From Pseudomonas sp. LBUM920 (GTDB lineage: Bacteria > Pseudomonadota > Gammaproteobacteria > Pseudomonadales > Pseudomonadaceae), in assembly GCF_003852315.1 (NCBI RefSeq), contig NZ_CP027762.1:2027501-2091500 (forward strand): a stretch of 64,000 nucleotides of DNA, written 5' to 3'. Each line of letters starts with the position of its first letter. Position 1 is the stretch's first letter. The notes below the pieces were generated by a model. The model did not search any database and was not told the origin of the DNA. It was given only the letters and a program-made list of their open reading frames with translations. Shown piece after piece: positions 7,887 to 17,092 of this stretch. A program made the position numbers and the translations under genes.

Positions 7887-9791
7887 ATGAGTGTGGAAAC
7901 TCAAAAGGAAACCCTGGGCTTCCAGACCGAGGTGAAGCAGCTGCTGCACCTCATGATCCATTCGCTGTATTCCAACAAGGAAATCTTCCTTCGCGAATTG
8001 ATCTCGAACGCCTCAGACGCTGTCGACAAATTACGTTTCGAAGCCCTGTCCAAGCCTGAGTTGCTGGAAGGTGGTGCCGAACTGAAAATCCGTGTGAGCT
8101 TCGACAAAGACGCCAAGACCGTCACCCTCGAGGACAACGGCATCGGCATGAGCCGCGAAGACGCGATCACCCATTTGGGCACCATCGCCAAATCCGGCAC
8201 CGCCGATTTCATGAAAAACCTGTCGGGCGACCAGAAAAAAGATTCGCACCTGATCGGCCAATTCGGCGTGGGCTTCTACTCGGCCTTCATCGTCGCCGAC
8301 AAGGTTGAAGTGTTCAGCCGTCGCGCCGGCCTCGACGCCAGCGAAGGCGTGCACTGGTCCTCCAAAGGTGAGGGCGAGTTCGAAATCGCCACCATCGACA
8401 AGGCTGACCGCGGCACCCGCATCGTGCTGCACCTCAAATCCGGTGAAGATGAATTCGCCGACGGTTACCGCCTGCGTAACATCATCAAGAAGTACTCCGA
8501 CCATATTGCTTTGCCAATCGAACTGCCTAAAGAACAGGCGGCTGTCGAGGGCGAAGACAAACCTGCCCAGGAATGGGAAGTGGTCAACCGTGCCAGCGCC
8601 CTGTGGACCCGCCCTCGCACCGAGGTGAAGGACGAGGAGTACCAGGAGTTCTACAAGCACATCGCTCACGACTACGAAAACCCCCTGAGCTGGAGCCACA
8701 ACAAGGTCGAAGGCAAGCTGGAATACAGCTCGCTGCTTTACGTACCGGCCCGTGCGCCGTTCGACCTGTATCAGCGTGAAGCGCCAAAAGGCCTGAAACT
8801 GTACGTGCAGCGCGTGTTCGTGATGGACCAGGCGGAATCCTTCCTGCCGTTGTACCTGCGCTTCATCAAGGGTGTGGTCGACTCCAACGATCTGTCGTTG
8901 AACGTGTCGCGCGAAATCCTGCAGAAAGACCCGATCATCGACTCCATGAAGTCGGCGCTGACCAAGCGCGTACTCGACATGCTGGAGAAACTGGCGAAGA
9001 ACGAGCCAGAGCAATACAAGAGCTTCTGGAAAAACTTCGGCCAGGTCATGAAAGAAGGCCCGGCGGAAGATTTTGCCAACAAGGAAAAAATCGCCGGCCT
9101 GCTGCGCTTTGCGTCCACCCTGGGTAATGACGGTGAGCAGGTTGTGTCGCTGACCGAGTACCTGGCGCGCGCCAAGGAAGGTCAGGACAAGATCTACTAC
9201 CTGACCGGTGAAACCTACGCGCAGGTCAAAAACAGCCCGCATCTGGAAGTCTTCCGCAAGAAAGGCATCGAAGTGCTGCTGCTGACCGACCGTATCGATG
9301 AGTGGCTGATGAGCTACCTCAGCGAGTTCGACGGCAAAACCTTCGTCGACGTGGCCCGTGGTGACCTGGACCTGGGTAACCTGGACTCCGAAGAAGAGAA
9401 AAAAGAAGCCGAAGAAGTCGCCAAGGCCAAAGAAGGCCTGGTTGAACGAATCAAGACCGCCTTGGGCGATGCCGTCAGCGAAGTGCGGGTTTCCCACCGT
9501 CTGACCGACTCGCCGGCGATTCTGGCCATTGGCGAGCAGGACCTGGGCATGCAGATGCGTCAGATCCTCGAAGCCAGCGGTCAGAAGGTTCCGGATTCCA
9601 AGCCGATCTTCGAATTCAACCCGGCTCACCCGCTGATCGAGAAACTCGATGGCGAGCAAAGCGAAGAGCGTTTTGGCGACCTGTCGCACATCCTCTTCGA
9701 CCAGGCGGCGCTCGCCGCTGGCGACAGCCTGAAAGACCCGGCCGCCTACGTGCGCCGACTGAACAAGCTGTTGGTTGAACTGTCGGTTTAA
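7887..9791 (+). CDS. htpG: Molecular chaperone HtpG (Hsp90)
   Basis: The bacterial Hsp90, an ATP-dependent cytosolic chaperone dimer. The 634-residue length matches the family. The N-terminal GHKL ATPase domain shows NKEIFLRELISNASDA, DNGIGM and GQFGVGFYS. The middle domain carries RVFVMD and LNVSREILQ. The C-terminal dimerisation region ends near LNKLLVELSV. The start MSVETQKETLGF is chosen over an in-frame ATG six bases earlier, following the family N-terminus. A heat-shock promoter precedes it and a terminator follows it. Confidence 0.97.
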   Translation: MSVETQKETLGFQTEVKQLLHLMIHSLYSNKEIFLRELISNASDAVDKLRFEALSKPELLEGGAELKIRVSFDKDAKTVTLEDNGIGMSREDAITHLGTIAKSGTADFMKNLSGDQKKDSHLIGQFGVGFYSAFIVADKVEVFSRRAGLDASEGVHWSSKGEGEFEIATIDKADRGTRIVLHLKSGEDEFADGYRLRNIIKKYSDHIALPIELPKEQAAVEGEDKPAQEWEVVNRASALWTRPRTEVKDEEYQEFYKHIAHDYENPLSWSHNKVEGKLEYSSLLYVPARAPFDLYQREAPKGLKLYVQRVFVMDQAESFLPLYLRFIKGVVDSNDLSLNVSREILQKDPIIDSMKSALTKRVLDMLEKLAKNEPEQYKSFWKNFGQVMKEGPAEDFANKEKIAGLLRFASTLGNDGEQVVSLTEYLARAKEGQDKIYYLTGETYAQVKNSPHLEVFRKKGIEVLLLTDRIDEWLMSYLSEFDGKTFVDVARGDLDLGNLDSEEEKKEAEEVAKAKEGLVERIKTALGDAVSEVRVSHRLTDSPAILAIGEQDLGMQMRQILEASGQKVPDSKPIFEFNPAHPLIEKLDGEQSEERFGDLSHILFDQAALAAGDSLKDPAAYVRRLNKLLVELSV

Positions 9792-9802
9792 CACCGTTGT
9801 AG

Positions 9803-9827
9803 AAAAACCCGCTTCGGCGGGTTTTTT
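9803..9827 (+). terminator. Terminator after htpG
   Basis: Stem AAAAACCCGC (9803-9812) / GCGGGTTTTT (9817-9826) with a TTCG loop and a T-run, 12 bases after the htpG stop. Confidence 0.92.
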
Positions 9828-9853
9828 CGTTCTACGCATCTCAACTGGAGTAA

Positions 9854-10585
9854 ATGATGAGCCAAGTCACTGTGCGTTCCGTGGTCTATCAGATTGATGG
9901 CCAGTCTTATGAAAGCCGCCTGGCGTTCGATGCCAGCCACCAGGGCCCGCTGCCGGGTCTGCTGATGGCGCCGAACTGGATGGGTGTGAGTGCAGGAGCT
10001 GAAGAAATTGCCAAAAGCGTGGCTGCCAAGGGCTACGTGGTGCTGATCGCCGACCTGTACGGCCAAACCGTGCGCCCCTCCAATGGTGATGAAGCCGGCG
10101 CGGCCATGATGCCGTTGAAGAATGATCGCCCGTTGCTGAACAAGCGCATGCAGGCGGCCTTCGAGCAACTGCAAGGCCAGACCGAGGCGGCGGTGGATAC
10201 CTCCAGGCTTGCGACCTTTGGTTTTTGCTTCGGCGGTTGCTGCTCCCTGGAGCTGGCGCGTACCGGCGCCCCGTTGAAGGCCGCCGTGTCGTTCCACGGC
10301 ACCCTCGACACGCCGAACCCGGCCGATGCGAAGAACATCAAGGGCTCGGTGTTGGTGCTGCACGGTGCGTCCGATCCCTTGGTGCCGAAAGAGCAACTGC
10401 CAGCGTTTGAAGATGAAATGAGCGCGGCCGGTGTGGATTGGCAACTGCTGAGCTACGGCGGCGCCGTGCATTCCTTCACCGACCCGCACGCCAATGTGCC
10501 GGGCAAGATGATGTATGACGCAAAGACCGCTGCGCGTGCGTTCCAGTCGATGCACAACTTGCTGGATGAAGTGTTCAAGGGCTGA
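9854..10585 (+). CDS. Dienelactone hydrolase family protein
   Basis: A 243-residue alpha/beta-hydrolase of the dienelactone hydrolase family, which uses a cysteine nucleophile. The likely triad is Cys125 in GFCFGG, Asp174 in GASDPLVP and His206 in AVHSFTD. There is no signal peptide, so it is cytosolic. It starts with two consecutive ATGs (9854, 9857), either possible, behind the purine-rich CTGGAG. No aromatic catabolic genes surround it, so a role in chlorocatechol degradation is unlikely and the substrate is open. Confidence 0.88.
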   Translation: MMSQVTVRSVVYQIDGQSYESRLAFDASHQGPLPGLLMAPNWMGVSAGAEEIAKSVAAKGYVVLIADLYGQTVRPSNGDEAGAAMMPLKNDRPLLNKRMQAAFEQLQGQTEAAVDTSRLATFGFCFGGCCSLELARTGAPLKAAVSFHGTLDTPNPADAKNIKGSVLVLHGASDPLVPKEQLPAFEDEMSAAGVDWQLLSYGGAVHSFTDPHANVPGKMMYDAKTAARAFQSMHNLLDEVFKG

Positions 10586-10609
10586 ATCTTCGGCGCCTGT
10601 TAGGGCTTC

Positions 10610-10681
10610 ATCGGGGGCCAAGCCCCTCCCACACTTGAAGTGTGAATACATTCAAAATGTGGGAGGGGCCTTGCCCCCGAT
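10610..10681. repeat. REPIN (GGGAGGGGCCTTGCCCCCGAT type)
   Basis: Inverted arms ATCGGGGGCCAAGCCCCTCCCACA and its complement flank a 27-base spacer, between the convergent dienelactone hydrolase and pirin genes. The arm sequence differs from the other REPINs, so it represents a third REP family in this window. Confidence 0.85.
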
Positions 10682-10683
10682 GG

Positions 10684-11550
10684 CTATCTCCCAGGCAACT
10701 CAATTCTTTCAGCTTCCCCCGGCACCGTCGGCCAATCCCCGGCCGCCCATCGTTGCCGCGCCTGTTCGATCATCGCCGGGTCGCTCGCGACAAAATTCCA
10801 ATTGATCCGCCGTGGCCCGTCCAACGGCGCGCCGCCAAACACCACCAGGTGGCAATCACTTTCAGCAAACAGCGTCATTTCCTGGCCGGCAGGCAGCACC
10901 GCCAGGCTATGCACCGCCAAGGCCTCACCGTCCAACTGCGCATCGCCCTCCAGCACATACACCGCCCGTTCCTCATATTCATCCGGGATCAGCAGCGTTG
11001 TGGCCGTCTGCATCTGCACGTCGGCATACACGGTGGGCGAGAGCACCGGCACGGGCGATTTGAGGCAGAAGCCGGCGCCTGCGATCAGGCGAATCTGCAC
11101 GCCCAGGTTGTCGCTGACCGGTAAGCTCGCCGCCGCGTGATGGCTGTAGTGCCCGGGTCCGGTTTCATGGTCCTTGGGGGAGGCCAGCCACACTTGCAGC
11201 CCATGCAGGCTGAAACCGTCGGCCTTGAGCGCCGCAGGCGTGCGTTCAACGTGGGCAATCGCGCTGCCGGCGGTCATCCAGCTGACGTCGCCGGCCTGCA
11301 CCACCTGGTCCGAGCCGAGACTGTCCTTGTGTTGCAACGCGCCCTCAAACAAATAGGTCAGCGTGGACAACCCGATATGCGGGTGCTGGCGGATGTTCAT
11401 GCCGGTACCCGGCGCATAGCGCGTGAGAAGCATGTGATCGAAAAACACGAAAGGCCCGACGCTGCGGCATTCGCGCGATGGCAGCGGGCGCAGGATCGGC
11501 TGGCCCTCGACCTCTTCGGCGCGCGGGCGGATCACGGTGAGGATGGGCAT
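10684..11550 (-). CDS. Pirin family protein
   Basis: A 288-residue bicupin of the pirin family. The metal-binding residues of pirins are present: His56 and His58 in RQHPHIGL, and His100 and Glu102 in AIAHVER. Some bacterial pirins have quercetin 2,3-dioxygenase activity and others modulate enzymes, so the role is uncertain. Downstream in the same direction relative to the OsmC gene, but 64 bases separate the two, so operon membership is possible. The stop codon lies almost against the REPIN. Confidence 0.9.
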   Translation of the reverse strand: MPILTVIRPRAEEVEGQPILRPLPSRECRSVGPFVFFDHMLLTRYAPGTGMNIRQHPHIGLSTLTYLFEGALQHKDSLGSDQVVQAGDVSWMTAGSAIAHVERTPAALKADGFSLHGLQVWLASPKDHETGPGHYSHHAAASLPVSDNLGVQIRLIAGAGFCLKSPVPVLSPTVYADVQMQTATTLLIPDEYEERAVYVLEGDAQLDGEALAVHSLAVLPAGQEMTLFAESDCHLVVFGGAPLDGPRRINWNFVASDPAMIEQARQRWAAGDWPTVPGEAERIELPGR

Positions 11551-11614
11551 GGTGCGTCCCTGTCTGAGCGGGTTAGGGGAACAAGAGCATAACCCGCTCG
11601 ACGGGAGGTTGGCG

Positions 11615-12043
11615 CTATTGGCTGAAAGCGCCTTCGGACAACGTGGTCTCGATGGTGACCTCGGCGGTGGTCATCAGTTTGTGCACCGGGCAGCGGTCGG
11701 CCACGTGGTGCAGCTCGTCGCGCTGCGCGTCGGTGAGCACGCCCTTGAGGGTCAGCTTGACGTTGAGTTTGTATCTGCCTTTTTGCTCCTCGGTGCTGTC
11801 ATGGGTGACTTCAACGGTCACGCCGGTCAGCGGAATATCTTTTTTCTGGGCGTAGAGCTTGACGGTCAAAGCCTTGCACGAGGCCAGGGCAGCATCGAAA
11901 TAGTCGTGGGGGGAGGGCGCCGAGTCGTCGCCGCCCAGGCTCTTGGGCAGGTCGGTGAACAGTTCGTGGTTATTGATATTCACACTGTGGCGAAAGTTGT
12001 CGTGGTTCAGGGTGTTGACGGTAACAGGCATGGTGAACCTCAC
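11615..12043 (-). CDS. OsmC/Ohr family peroxiredoxin-like protein
   Basis: A 142-residue OsmC-family protein. The two reactive cysteines are Cys56 in LASCKALT and Cys118 in DRCPVHK, the pair that reduces organic hydroperoxides in Ohr/OsmC. An alternative in-frame start four codons later (MPVTVNTLNHD) fits the family better and may be the true one. It lies upstream of the pirin gene on the same strand. The exact peroxide substrate is not determined. Confidence 0.88.
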   Translation of the reverse strand: MRFTMPVTVNTLNHDNFRHSVNINNHELFTDLPKSLGGDDSAPSPHDYFDAALASCKALTVKLYAQKKDIPLTGVTVEVTHDSTEEQKGRYKLNVKLTLKGVLTDAQRDELHHVADRCPVHKLMTTAEVTIETTLSEGAFSQ

Positions 12044-12172
12044 AAGGTTGGCAGGATGAAGGTCATGCAGTTATAGAACATGCTGGCACTTAGGTGTTCC
12101 GCGTTTTCGGCCGATGAACCGTGGCGCAGTGCACACGGTCTACCCGTTCTTAGCCAATAGCGAGGTTTTACC

Positions 12173-13195
12173 GTGCCCCAGACCCGCCTGAGTCTCGCCC
12201 TGCTGCTCGCCGCCGCCAGCGTTGCGGTGCAGGCGCGCGACTATGCCTACAGCGACGCGCACCTGCACTACGTGGATTTTTTCCAGGAAACGGCGGGCAT
12301 GGATACATTGCTCAAGGCGATGGCCGACGCCCACATCGAACACGTGATGATTTCCGGTATTCCCGTCGCCAAAAAATGGCACGAAGACGAACCCAAGCGC
12401 CCGCGTTACTACGCCGGTGACGATGCGGATGCCTATTGGTACAGCGCCACTGACGTAATCGTTGCGGCTGCGGTGAACAAACTCACGCCTGAGCAGCGTC
12501 GGCACTTTCACCCGTTTTTATCCGGCTTCAACCCTAACGACAAAAACTCCGCGGCCCATATCCAGCGCATGCTGGATCTCAACCCCGGGCTTTGGCAGGG
12601 CATCGGTGAGGTGTTCACGCGCCATGATGACCTCACCGCCTTGACCGCTGGCGACACCCCGCGCGCCAACAACGAAGCCATGACGCGCATCTATCACCTC
12701 GCCGCCGAAAACGATCTGCCGGTGATGCTGCACGCCAACATTACGTCCAAGCGCGAGCGCAACCCGCTGTACCTGCCGGAGGTGGAAGAATCACTGCGCA
12801 ACCACCCGCACACCCGCTTTATCTGGGCCCATGCCGGCACCAGCAAAGAGATTCATCGTCATCAGGTGCAGATGGACTTTCTTCTGCCGACCTTGAGCCG
12901 ACTGCTTGAGGCATACCCCAATCTCTACATTGACCTGTCCTGGAGCATGCTCACGCCGTACTTGCTCGATGAGGCGGGCAAGCCTCGGCCCGAGTGGATA
13001 AAGCTGGTAGAGCGCTTCCCGGAGCGTTTTATGCTGGGTTCGGATGTTGTAGGGCGCTTCAACAAGCTCGGTAAGGAAATGCATCGCTTTGCACCCTTTC
13101 TCGACGCACTGCCCGAGGAGGTAGCCCGCAAGGTGGCGCAAGACAATTTCCTGGCGGTTCTGCCGAAATCAGCTCGCGATGAGCAGGCACATTGA
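12173..13195 (+). CDS. Exported amidohydrolase family protein
   Basis: A 340-residue protein with a GTG start (12173) and a cleavable signal peptide (LALLLAAASVAVQA), so it should be periplasmic. The mature protein begins with an amidohydrolase-2-type metal motif SDAHLHY (His30, His32), followed by GIGEVF, VMLHAN, IWAHAGTS and LGSDVVG, which mark successive strands of a metal-dependent TIM barrel. This family includes decarboxylases and lactonases acting on aromatic or sugar acids. No operon partner is evident and the substrate is unknown. Confidence 0.82.
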   Translation: MPQTRLSLALLLAAASVAVQARDYAYSDAHLHYVDFFQETAGMDTLLKAMADAHIEHVMISGIPVAKKWHEDEPKRPRYYAGDDADAYWYSATDVIVAAAVNKLTPEQRRHFHPFLSGFNPNDKNSAAHIQRMLDLNPGLWQGIGEVFTRHDDLTALTAGDTPRANNEAMTRIYHLAAENDLPVMLHANITSKRERNPLYLPEVEESLRNHPHTRFIWAHAGTSKEIHRHQVQMDFLLPTLSRLLEAYPNLYIDLSWSMLTPYLLDEAGKPRPEWIKLVERFPERFMLGSDVVGRFNKLGKEMHRFAPFLDALPEEVARKVAQDNFLAVLPKSARDEQAH

Positions 13196-13292
13196 TATCG
13201 CCTTTTCGTCTTACGCAATATTGACCACGGGCCGATACCTTTCAGGAGACCCGCTGCAGGTGGATGCAGCGCATTTGGAAGGAATCCAGGCA

Positions 13293-14918
13293 ATGAGTAT
13301 CCGTAGTCTGAATATCGCCCCCCGCGCCGGTTTGGGCTTTGGCGTGCTGGCAATGATGGTGTTCGCCTTGGGCGGCTTTGCCCTGTTGCAGATGGCCAAT
13401 ATGCGCCAGCAGTCGGATCAGGTCGAAAACAACTGGTTGCCCAGCGTGATGGCGGTGGGGGAGATGAGCCAGGACCTGTTGCGGGTGCGTGCGCTGACCC
13501 TGCGCTTGCTGGTCAATCGTGACCCACAGACGCTGGCGCAGAACGAGCAGAAGCTCACCGAGCTCAAAAGTGGCCTGCACCATGCGCAAACCCTCTATGA
13601 AGCGCTGATTGTGTTGCCCGAAGAGCGCACGCTGTTTGATCGCTTCAAGGCCGAGGAGCAGCAATACCTGCAGCGCCAGGAACAGGTCATGGCGTTCTCC
13701 AAGGCCGATCAATTGCAAGACGCGATCAAGGTGGTCAACGGCGAGATGAATCAACTTGCCGATGAGATGGCCGGGACGCTGCACGACCTGGTGGCCTTGA
13801 ACAAGGCCAGTGCCAATCAGGCTGCGAGCCTGGCGCAACGGGTGTTCGCTCAATCTCGCACTTGGGTGGTCGGCATGATCGTGGTCACCGCGCTGATCAC
13901 CATCGGGCTGGCGGTGTGGCTGACTCGCAGTATCGTGCTGCCGCTGGCACAGTCGTTGAAAATCGCCCAAGGCGTGGCCAGTGGCGACTTGACGGGTGAA
14001 ATCAGCGTGACGGGCAGCGACGAGCCGGCGCGTTTGCAGCAAGCGCTCAAAGGCATGCAGGAGAACCTGCGCGATACCATTCGGCGCATTGCCGAATCGT
14101 CCAACCAATTGGCCTCGGCGTCCGAGGAGCTCAGTTGCGTCACTGAAGACGCTACCCGCGGCTTGCACCAGCAGAATCAGGAAATCGAACAGGCGGCGAC
14201 GGCGGTTAATCAGATGACGGCGGCGGTGGAGGAGGTGGCGAGCAACGCCGTGGCGACGTCACAAGCCTCCCGTGAGTCCGACCGCATTGCCCAGCATGGG
14301 CGTGAACAGGTGCACCAGACGGTCGAGTCGATCGAGGCCCTGGCCACGGATGTGACCGCCAATGCGACCCAGGTCGAGGAACTGGCGCAAAAGGTGTATG
14401 GCATCAGCAAAGTGCTGGATGTGATTCGCTCAATTGCCGAACAGACAAATTTGCTGGCCTTGAATGCGGCCATTGAAGCGGCCCGTGCCGGCGACGCCGG
14501 GCGTGGGTTTGCGGTGGTCGCCGATGAAGTGCGGGCCTTGGCCCACCGCACGCAACAGTCGACCCAGGAAATCGAGCAGATGATCAGCGCCATTCAACAG
14601 GGCACCGATCAGGCCGTGAGTTCAATGCAGCAGAGCAATACGCGGGCACGGTCCACGCTGGGCATCGCCAAGTCGGCGGGCACGGCGCTCGAAGAGATTG
14701 CGTCCGCGTTTACCCTGATCAACGAGCGGAACCTGGTAATTGCCAGCGCGTCGGAGCAGCAGGCCGCGGTGGCGCGCGAGGTGGATCGCAACTTGATGAA
14801 TATTCGCGATTTGGCGCATCAGACGTCAACCGGGGCAAACCAGACCAGTGCGGCGAGCCAGGAATTGTCGCGGTTGGCGGTGGACCTGAACACGATGGTG
14901 GCGCGGTTTTCGGTATAG
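13293..14918 (+). CDS. Methyl-accepting chemotaxis protein
   Basis: A 541-residue chemoreceptor. It has an N-terminal membrane helix (about residues 10-32), a periplasmic four-helix-bundle ligand domain (about 35-190), a second membrane helix (about 193-214), a HAMP domain, and a cytoplasmic signalling domain with the conserved hairpin tip EQTNLLALNAAIEAARAGDAGRGFAVVADEVR. The open frame runs 38 codons further upstream, but MSIRSLNIAPRAGLGFG behind GGAATCC is the natural start. The ligand is unknown. It is an orphan receptor with no che genes nearby. Confidence 0.93.
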   Translation: MSIRSLNIAPRAGLGFGVLAMMVFALGGFALLQMANMRQQSDQVENNWLPSVMAVGEMSQDLLRVRALTLRLLVNRDPQTLAQNEQKLTELKSGLHHAQTLYEALIVLPEERTLFDRFKAEEQQYLQRQEQVMAFSKADQLQDAIKVVNGEMNQLADEMAGTLHDLVALNKASANQAASLAQRVFAQSRTWVVGMIVVTALITIGLAVWLTRSIVLPLAQSLKIAQGVASGDLTGEISVTGSDEPARLQQALKGMQENLRDTIRRIAESSNQLASASEELSCVTEDATRGLHQQNQEIEQAATAVNQMTAAVEEVASNAVATSQASRESDRIAQHGREQVHQTVESIEALATDVTANATQVEELAQKVYGISKVLDVIRSIAEQTNLLALNAAIEAARAGDAGRGFAVVADEVRALAHRTQQSTQEIEQMISAIQQGTDQAVSSMQQSNTRARSTLGIAKSAGTALEEIASAFTLINERNLVIASASEQQAAVAREVDRNLMNIRDLAHQTSTGANQTSAASQELSRLAVDLNTMVARFSV

Positions 14919-14940
14919 GGCCATACACCGAGTTGACGCC

Positions 14941-15012
14941 ATCGCAGGCAAGCCAGCTCTCACATTTGACTGTGTTCACACATCAAAGTGTGGGGACTGG
15001 CTTGCCTGCGAT
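14941..15012. repeat. REPIN (TGGCTTGCCTGCGAT type)
   Basis: Arms ATCGCAGGCAAGCCAGCTCTCACA and TGTGGGGACTGGCTTGCCTGCGAT are inverted around a short spacer between the chemoreceptor gene and the fabB terminator. Confidence 0.85.
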
Positions 15013-15044
15013 GAGGGCGACTCGGCCTCAAATCCAGCCACGCA

Positions 15045-15074
15045 TAAAAAAGCCCCGAACCAGTCGGGGCTTTT
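15045..15074 (-). terminator. Terminator of fabAB
   Basis: On the minus strand, AAAAGCCCCGA / TCGGGGCTTTT (15048-15074) forms a hairpin followed by a U-run (the plus-strand A-run at 15045-15050), about 20 bases after the fabB stop. Confidence 0.88.
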
Positions 15075-15095
15075 CACACGCTCAGCTTACAGGTC

Positions 15096-16316
15096 TTACT
15101 TACCCTGCCAGCGTTTCAGCACCAGGGTAGCGTTGGTGCCACCAAAGCCAAAGCTGTTGCTCATCACGGTATCGATTTTTGCGTTTTCAACGGTCTTGGT
15201 CAGAATCGGCATATCGGCAACGACCGGGTCGATCTCTTCAATGTTGGCCGAGCCGGCCATGAAGTTGCCTTCCATCATCAGCAGGCAGTAGATCGCTTCG
15301 TGCACGCCAGCGGCGCCCAGGGAGTGACCGGACAGGCTCTTGGTGGAGCTGATCGCCGGAGCCTTGTCGCCGAATACCGCACGCACGCCTTCCATTTCCT
15401 TGGCATCACCGACCGGGGTCGAAGTGCCGTGGGTGTTCAGGTAGTCGATTGGGGTATCCACGGTGGACATGGCCATCTGCATGCAACGGATAGCGCCTTC
15501 ACCGCTTGGCGCAACCATGTCGTAGCCGTCGGACGTGGCGCCGTAGCCAACGATTTCCGCGTAGATCTTCGCACCGCGGGCCAGAGCGTGTTCCAGCTCC
15601 TCGACCACGACCATGCCGCCACCGCCGGCGATGACGAAACCGTCACGCTTGGCGTCGTAGGCGCGGGAGGCCTTTTCCGGGGTTTCGTTGTACTGGGTGG
15701 ACAGCGCGCCCATGGCGTCGAACAGGAACGATTGGCTCCAATGCTCTTCTTCACCGCCGCCGGCGAAGACGATGTCTTGCTTGCCCAGCTGGATCTGCTC
15801 GACCGCAGTGCCGATGCAGTGAGCACTGGTGGCGCACGCGGAGGAGATCGAGTAGTTCACGCCCTTGATCTGGAATGGCGTGGCCAGGCAGGCCGAAACG
15901 GTGCTGCCCATGGTCCGCGTTACACGGTACGGGCCAACGCGCTTCACGCCTTTTTCGCGCAGGATGTCCAGCGCTTCCATCTGGTTGAGGGTCGATGCGC
16001 CGCCGGAGCCGGCGATCAGGCCAGTGCGTACGTTCGATACCTGGTCTTCGCTCAGGCCGGAATCGGCGATGGCGTCTTTCATGGCCAGGTAGGCGTAGGC
16101 GGCAGCGTGGCCGACGAAGCGATAGATCTTGCGATCGATCAGTTCTTCGAGGGGCAGGTCGATGGAGCCGGAAACCTGGCTACGCAGACCCATTTCGGCA
16201 TATTCCGGGTTGAAGCGGATGCCAGGGCGACTTGCACGCAGGTTAGCGGTGACGGTCTCTTTGTCATTGCCCAGGCAAGAAACAATGCCCAGACCAGTGA
16301 TAACGACGCGGCGCAT
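15096..16316 (-). CDS. fabB: 3-oxoacyl-ACP synthase I (KAS I)
   Basis: KAS I elongates acyl-ACP and is required for the elongation of unsaturated fatty acids. The 406-residue protein shows the Cys-His-His triad: Cys161 in ISSACATS, His296 in NTHGTST and His331 in GHSLGAAG, plus the C-terminal SNSFGFGGTNA. It follows fabA by 11 bases on the same strand, the fabAB arrangement of Pseudomonas, where both genes make unsaturated fatty acids anaerobically. Confidence 0.97.
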   Translation of the reverse strand: MRRVVITGLGIVSCLGNDKETVTANLRASRPGIRFNPEYAEMGLRSQVSGSIDLPLEELIDRKIYRFVGHAAAYAYLAMKDAIADSGLSEDQVSNVRTGLIAGSGGASTLNQMEALDILREKGVKRVGPYRVTRTMGSTVSACLATPFQIKGVNYSISSACATSAHCIGTAVEQIQLGKQDIVFAGGGEEEHWSQSFLFDAMGALSTQYNETPEKASRAYDAKRDGFVIAGGGGMVVVEELEHALARGAKIYAEIVGYGATSDGYDMVAPSGEGAIRCMQMAMSTVDTPIDYLNTHGTSTPVGDAKEMEGVRAVFGDKAPAISSTKSLSGHSLGAAGVHEAIYCLLMMEGNFMAGSANIEEIDPVVADMPILTKTVENAKIDTVMSNSFGFGGTNATLVLKRWQGK

Positions 16317-16327
16317 GCGGATAACCC

Positions 16328-16843
16328 TTAAAAGTTGTCAGTGGAAGTGAATACGCCGACCCGAAGGCCTTCGGCAGTATAGATCTCGCGACCGTCGACA
16401 GTGACCGAACCATCGGCGATTGCGAGGTTCAGCTTGCCCTTGAGGACGCGCTTGATTTGAATGTTGTAGGTGACTTTCTTGGCGGTCGGCAGGACCTGGC
16501 CGAAGAACTTCACTTCGCCCGAACCCAGTGCCCGGCCGCGGCCTGGCAGGCCTTGCCAGCCCAGGTAGAAGCCGACCAGTTGCCACATGGCGTCGAGGCC
16601 CAGGCAACCTGGCATGACAGGGTCGCCTTCGAAATGGCAGGCAAAGAACCACAGGTCAGGGGTGATATCCAGCTCGGCGACCAATTCACCTTTGCCGTAC
16701 TTGCCACCCTCTTCGCTGATATGGGTGATGCGATCCACCATCAGCATGTTCGGGGCGGGCAGTTGCGCGTTACCTGGGCCGAACAGCTCGCCGCGACTGC
16801 AGCGCAGCAGGTCTTCCCGAGTAAAGGCGTTTTGTTTGGTCAT
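16328..16843 (-). CDS. fabA: 3-hydroxydecanoyl-ACP dehydratase/isomerase
   Basis: This enzyme dehydrates 3-hydroxydecanoyl-ACP and isomerises trans-2- to cis-3-decenoyl-ACP, the branch point to unsaturated fatty acids. The 171-residue length is exact for FabA. The active-site residues are His70 in FACHFEGDPVMPG and Asp84 in LGLDAMWQ. It is the first gene of the fabAB operon and has an operator-like palindrome about 135 bases upstream. Confidence 0.97.
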   Translation of the reverse strand: MTKQNAFTREDLLRCSRGELFGPGNAQLPAPNMLMVDRITHISEEGGKYGKGELVAELDITPDLWFFACHFEGDPVMPGCLGLDAMWQLVGFYLGWQGLPGRGRALGSGEVKFFGQVLPTAKKVTYNIQIKRVLKGKLNLAIADGSVTVDGREIYTAEGLRVGVFTSTDNF

Positions 16844-16976
16844 GCGAGCTCCTCAATAATCCCATGCGGCAGGGTAGGGCAAATCTTCCCGAACCGAATG
16901 AAGCGTTCATGCCTCATGTCGGCAGCCTACACATAGACTATTGCGTTGTAGTGAAAGTCACAGCGTCAAGGCACTG

Positions 16977-16994
16977 AATGTACACTTGTTCACT
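16977..16994 (-). promoter_or_regulatory. Operator-like palindrome upstream of fabA
   Basis: On the minus strand AGTGAACAAGTGTACATT is an imperfect 18-bp palindrome of the TGAAC-N-GT-ACA kind. TetR-family regulators of unsaturated fatty acid synthesis (DesT in P. aeruginosa, FabR in E. coli) bind similar sites upstream of fabA. This is similarity by eye only. Confidence 0.4.
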
Positions 16995-17092
16995 GAAATT
17001 TTAAACCGAGCCTGTTTATAGGCCCGTTCGGGTGCCTAAGACTGCCGCACTTTCGTGTTTCACGCCAGTCGCAGTTGGTTGATGGCGCAGCG

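Noticed and set aside
8031..9839. A 602-codon minus-strand frame opposite htpG
   Set aside because: It mirrors the conserved htpG sequence, and its composition is that of an antisense shadow.
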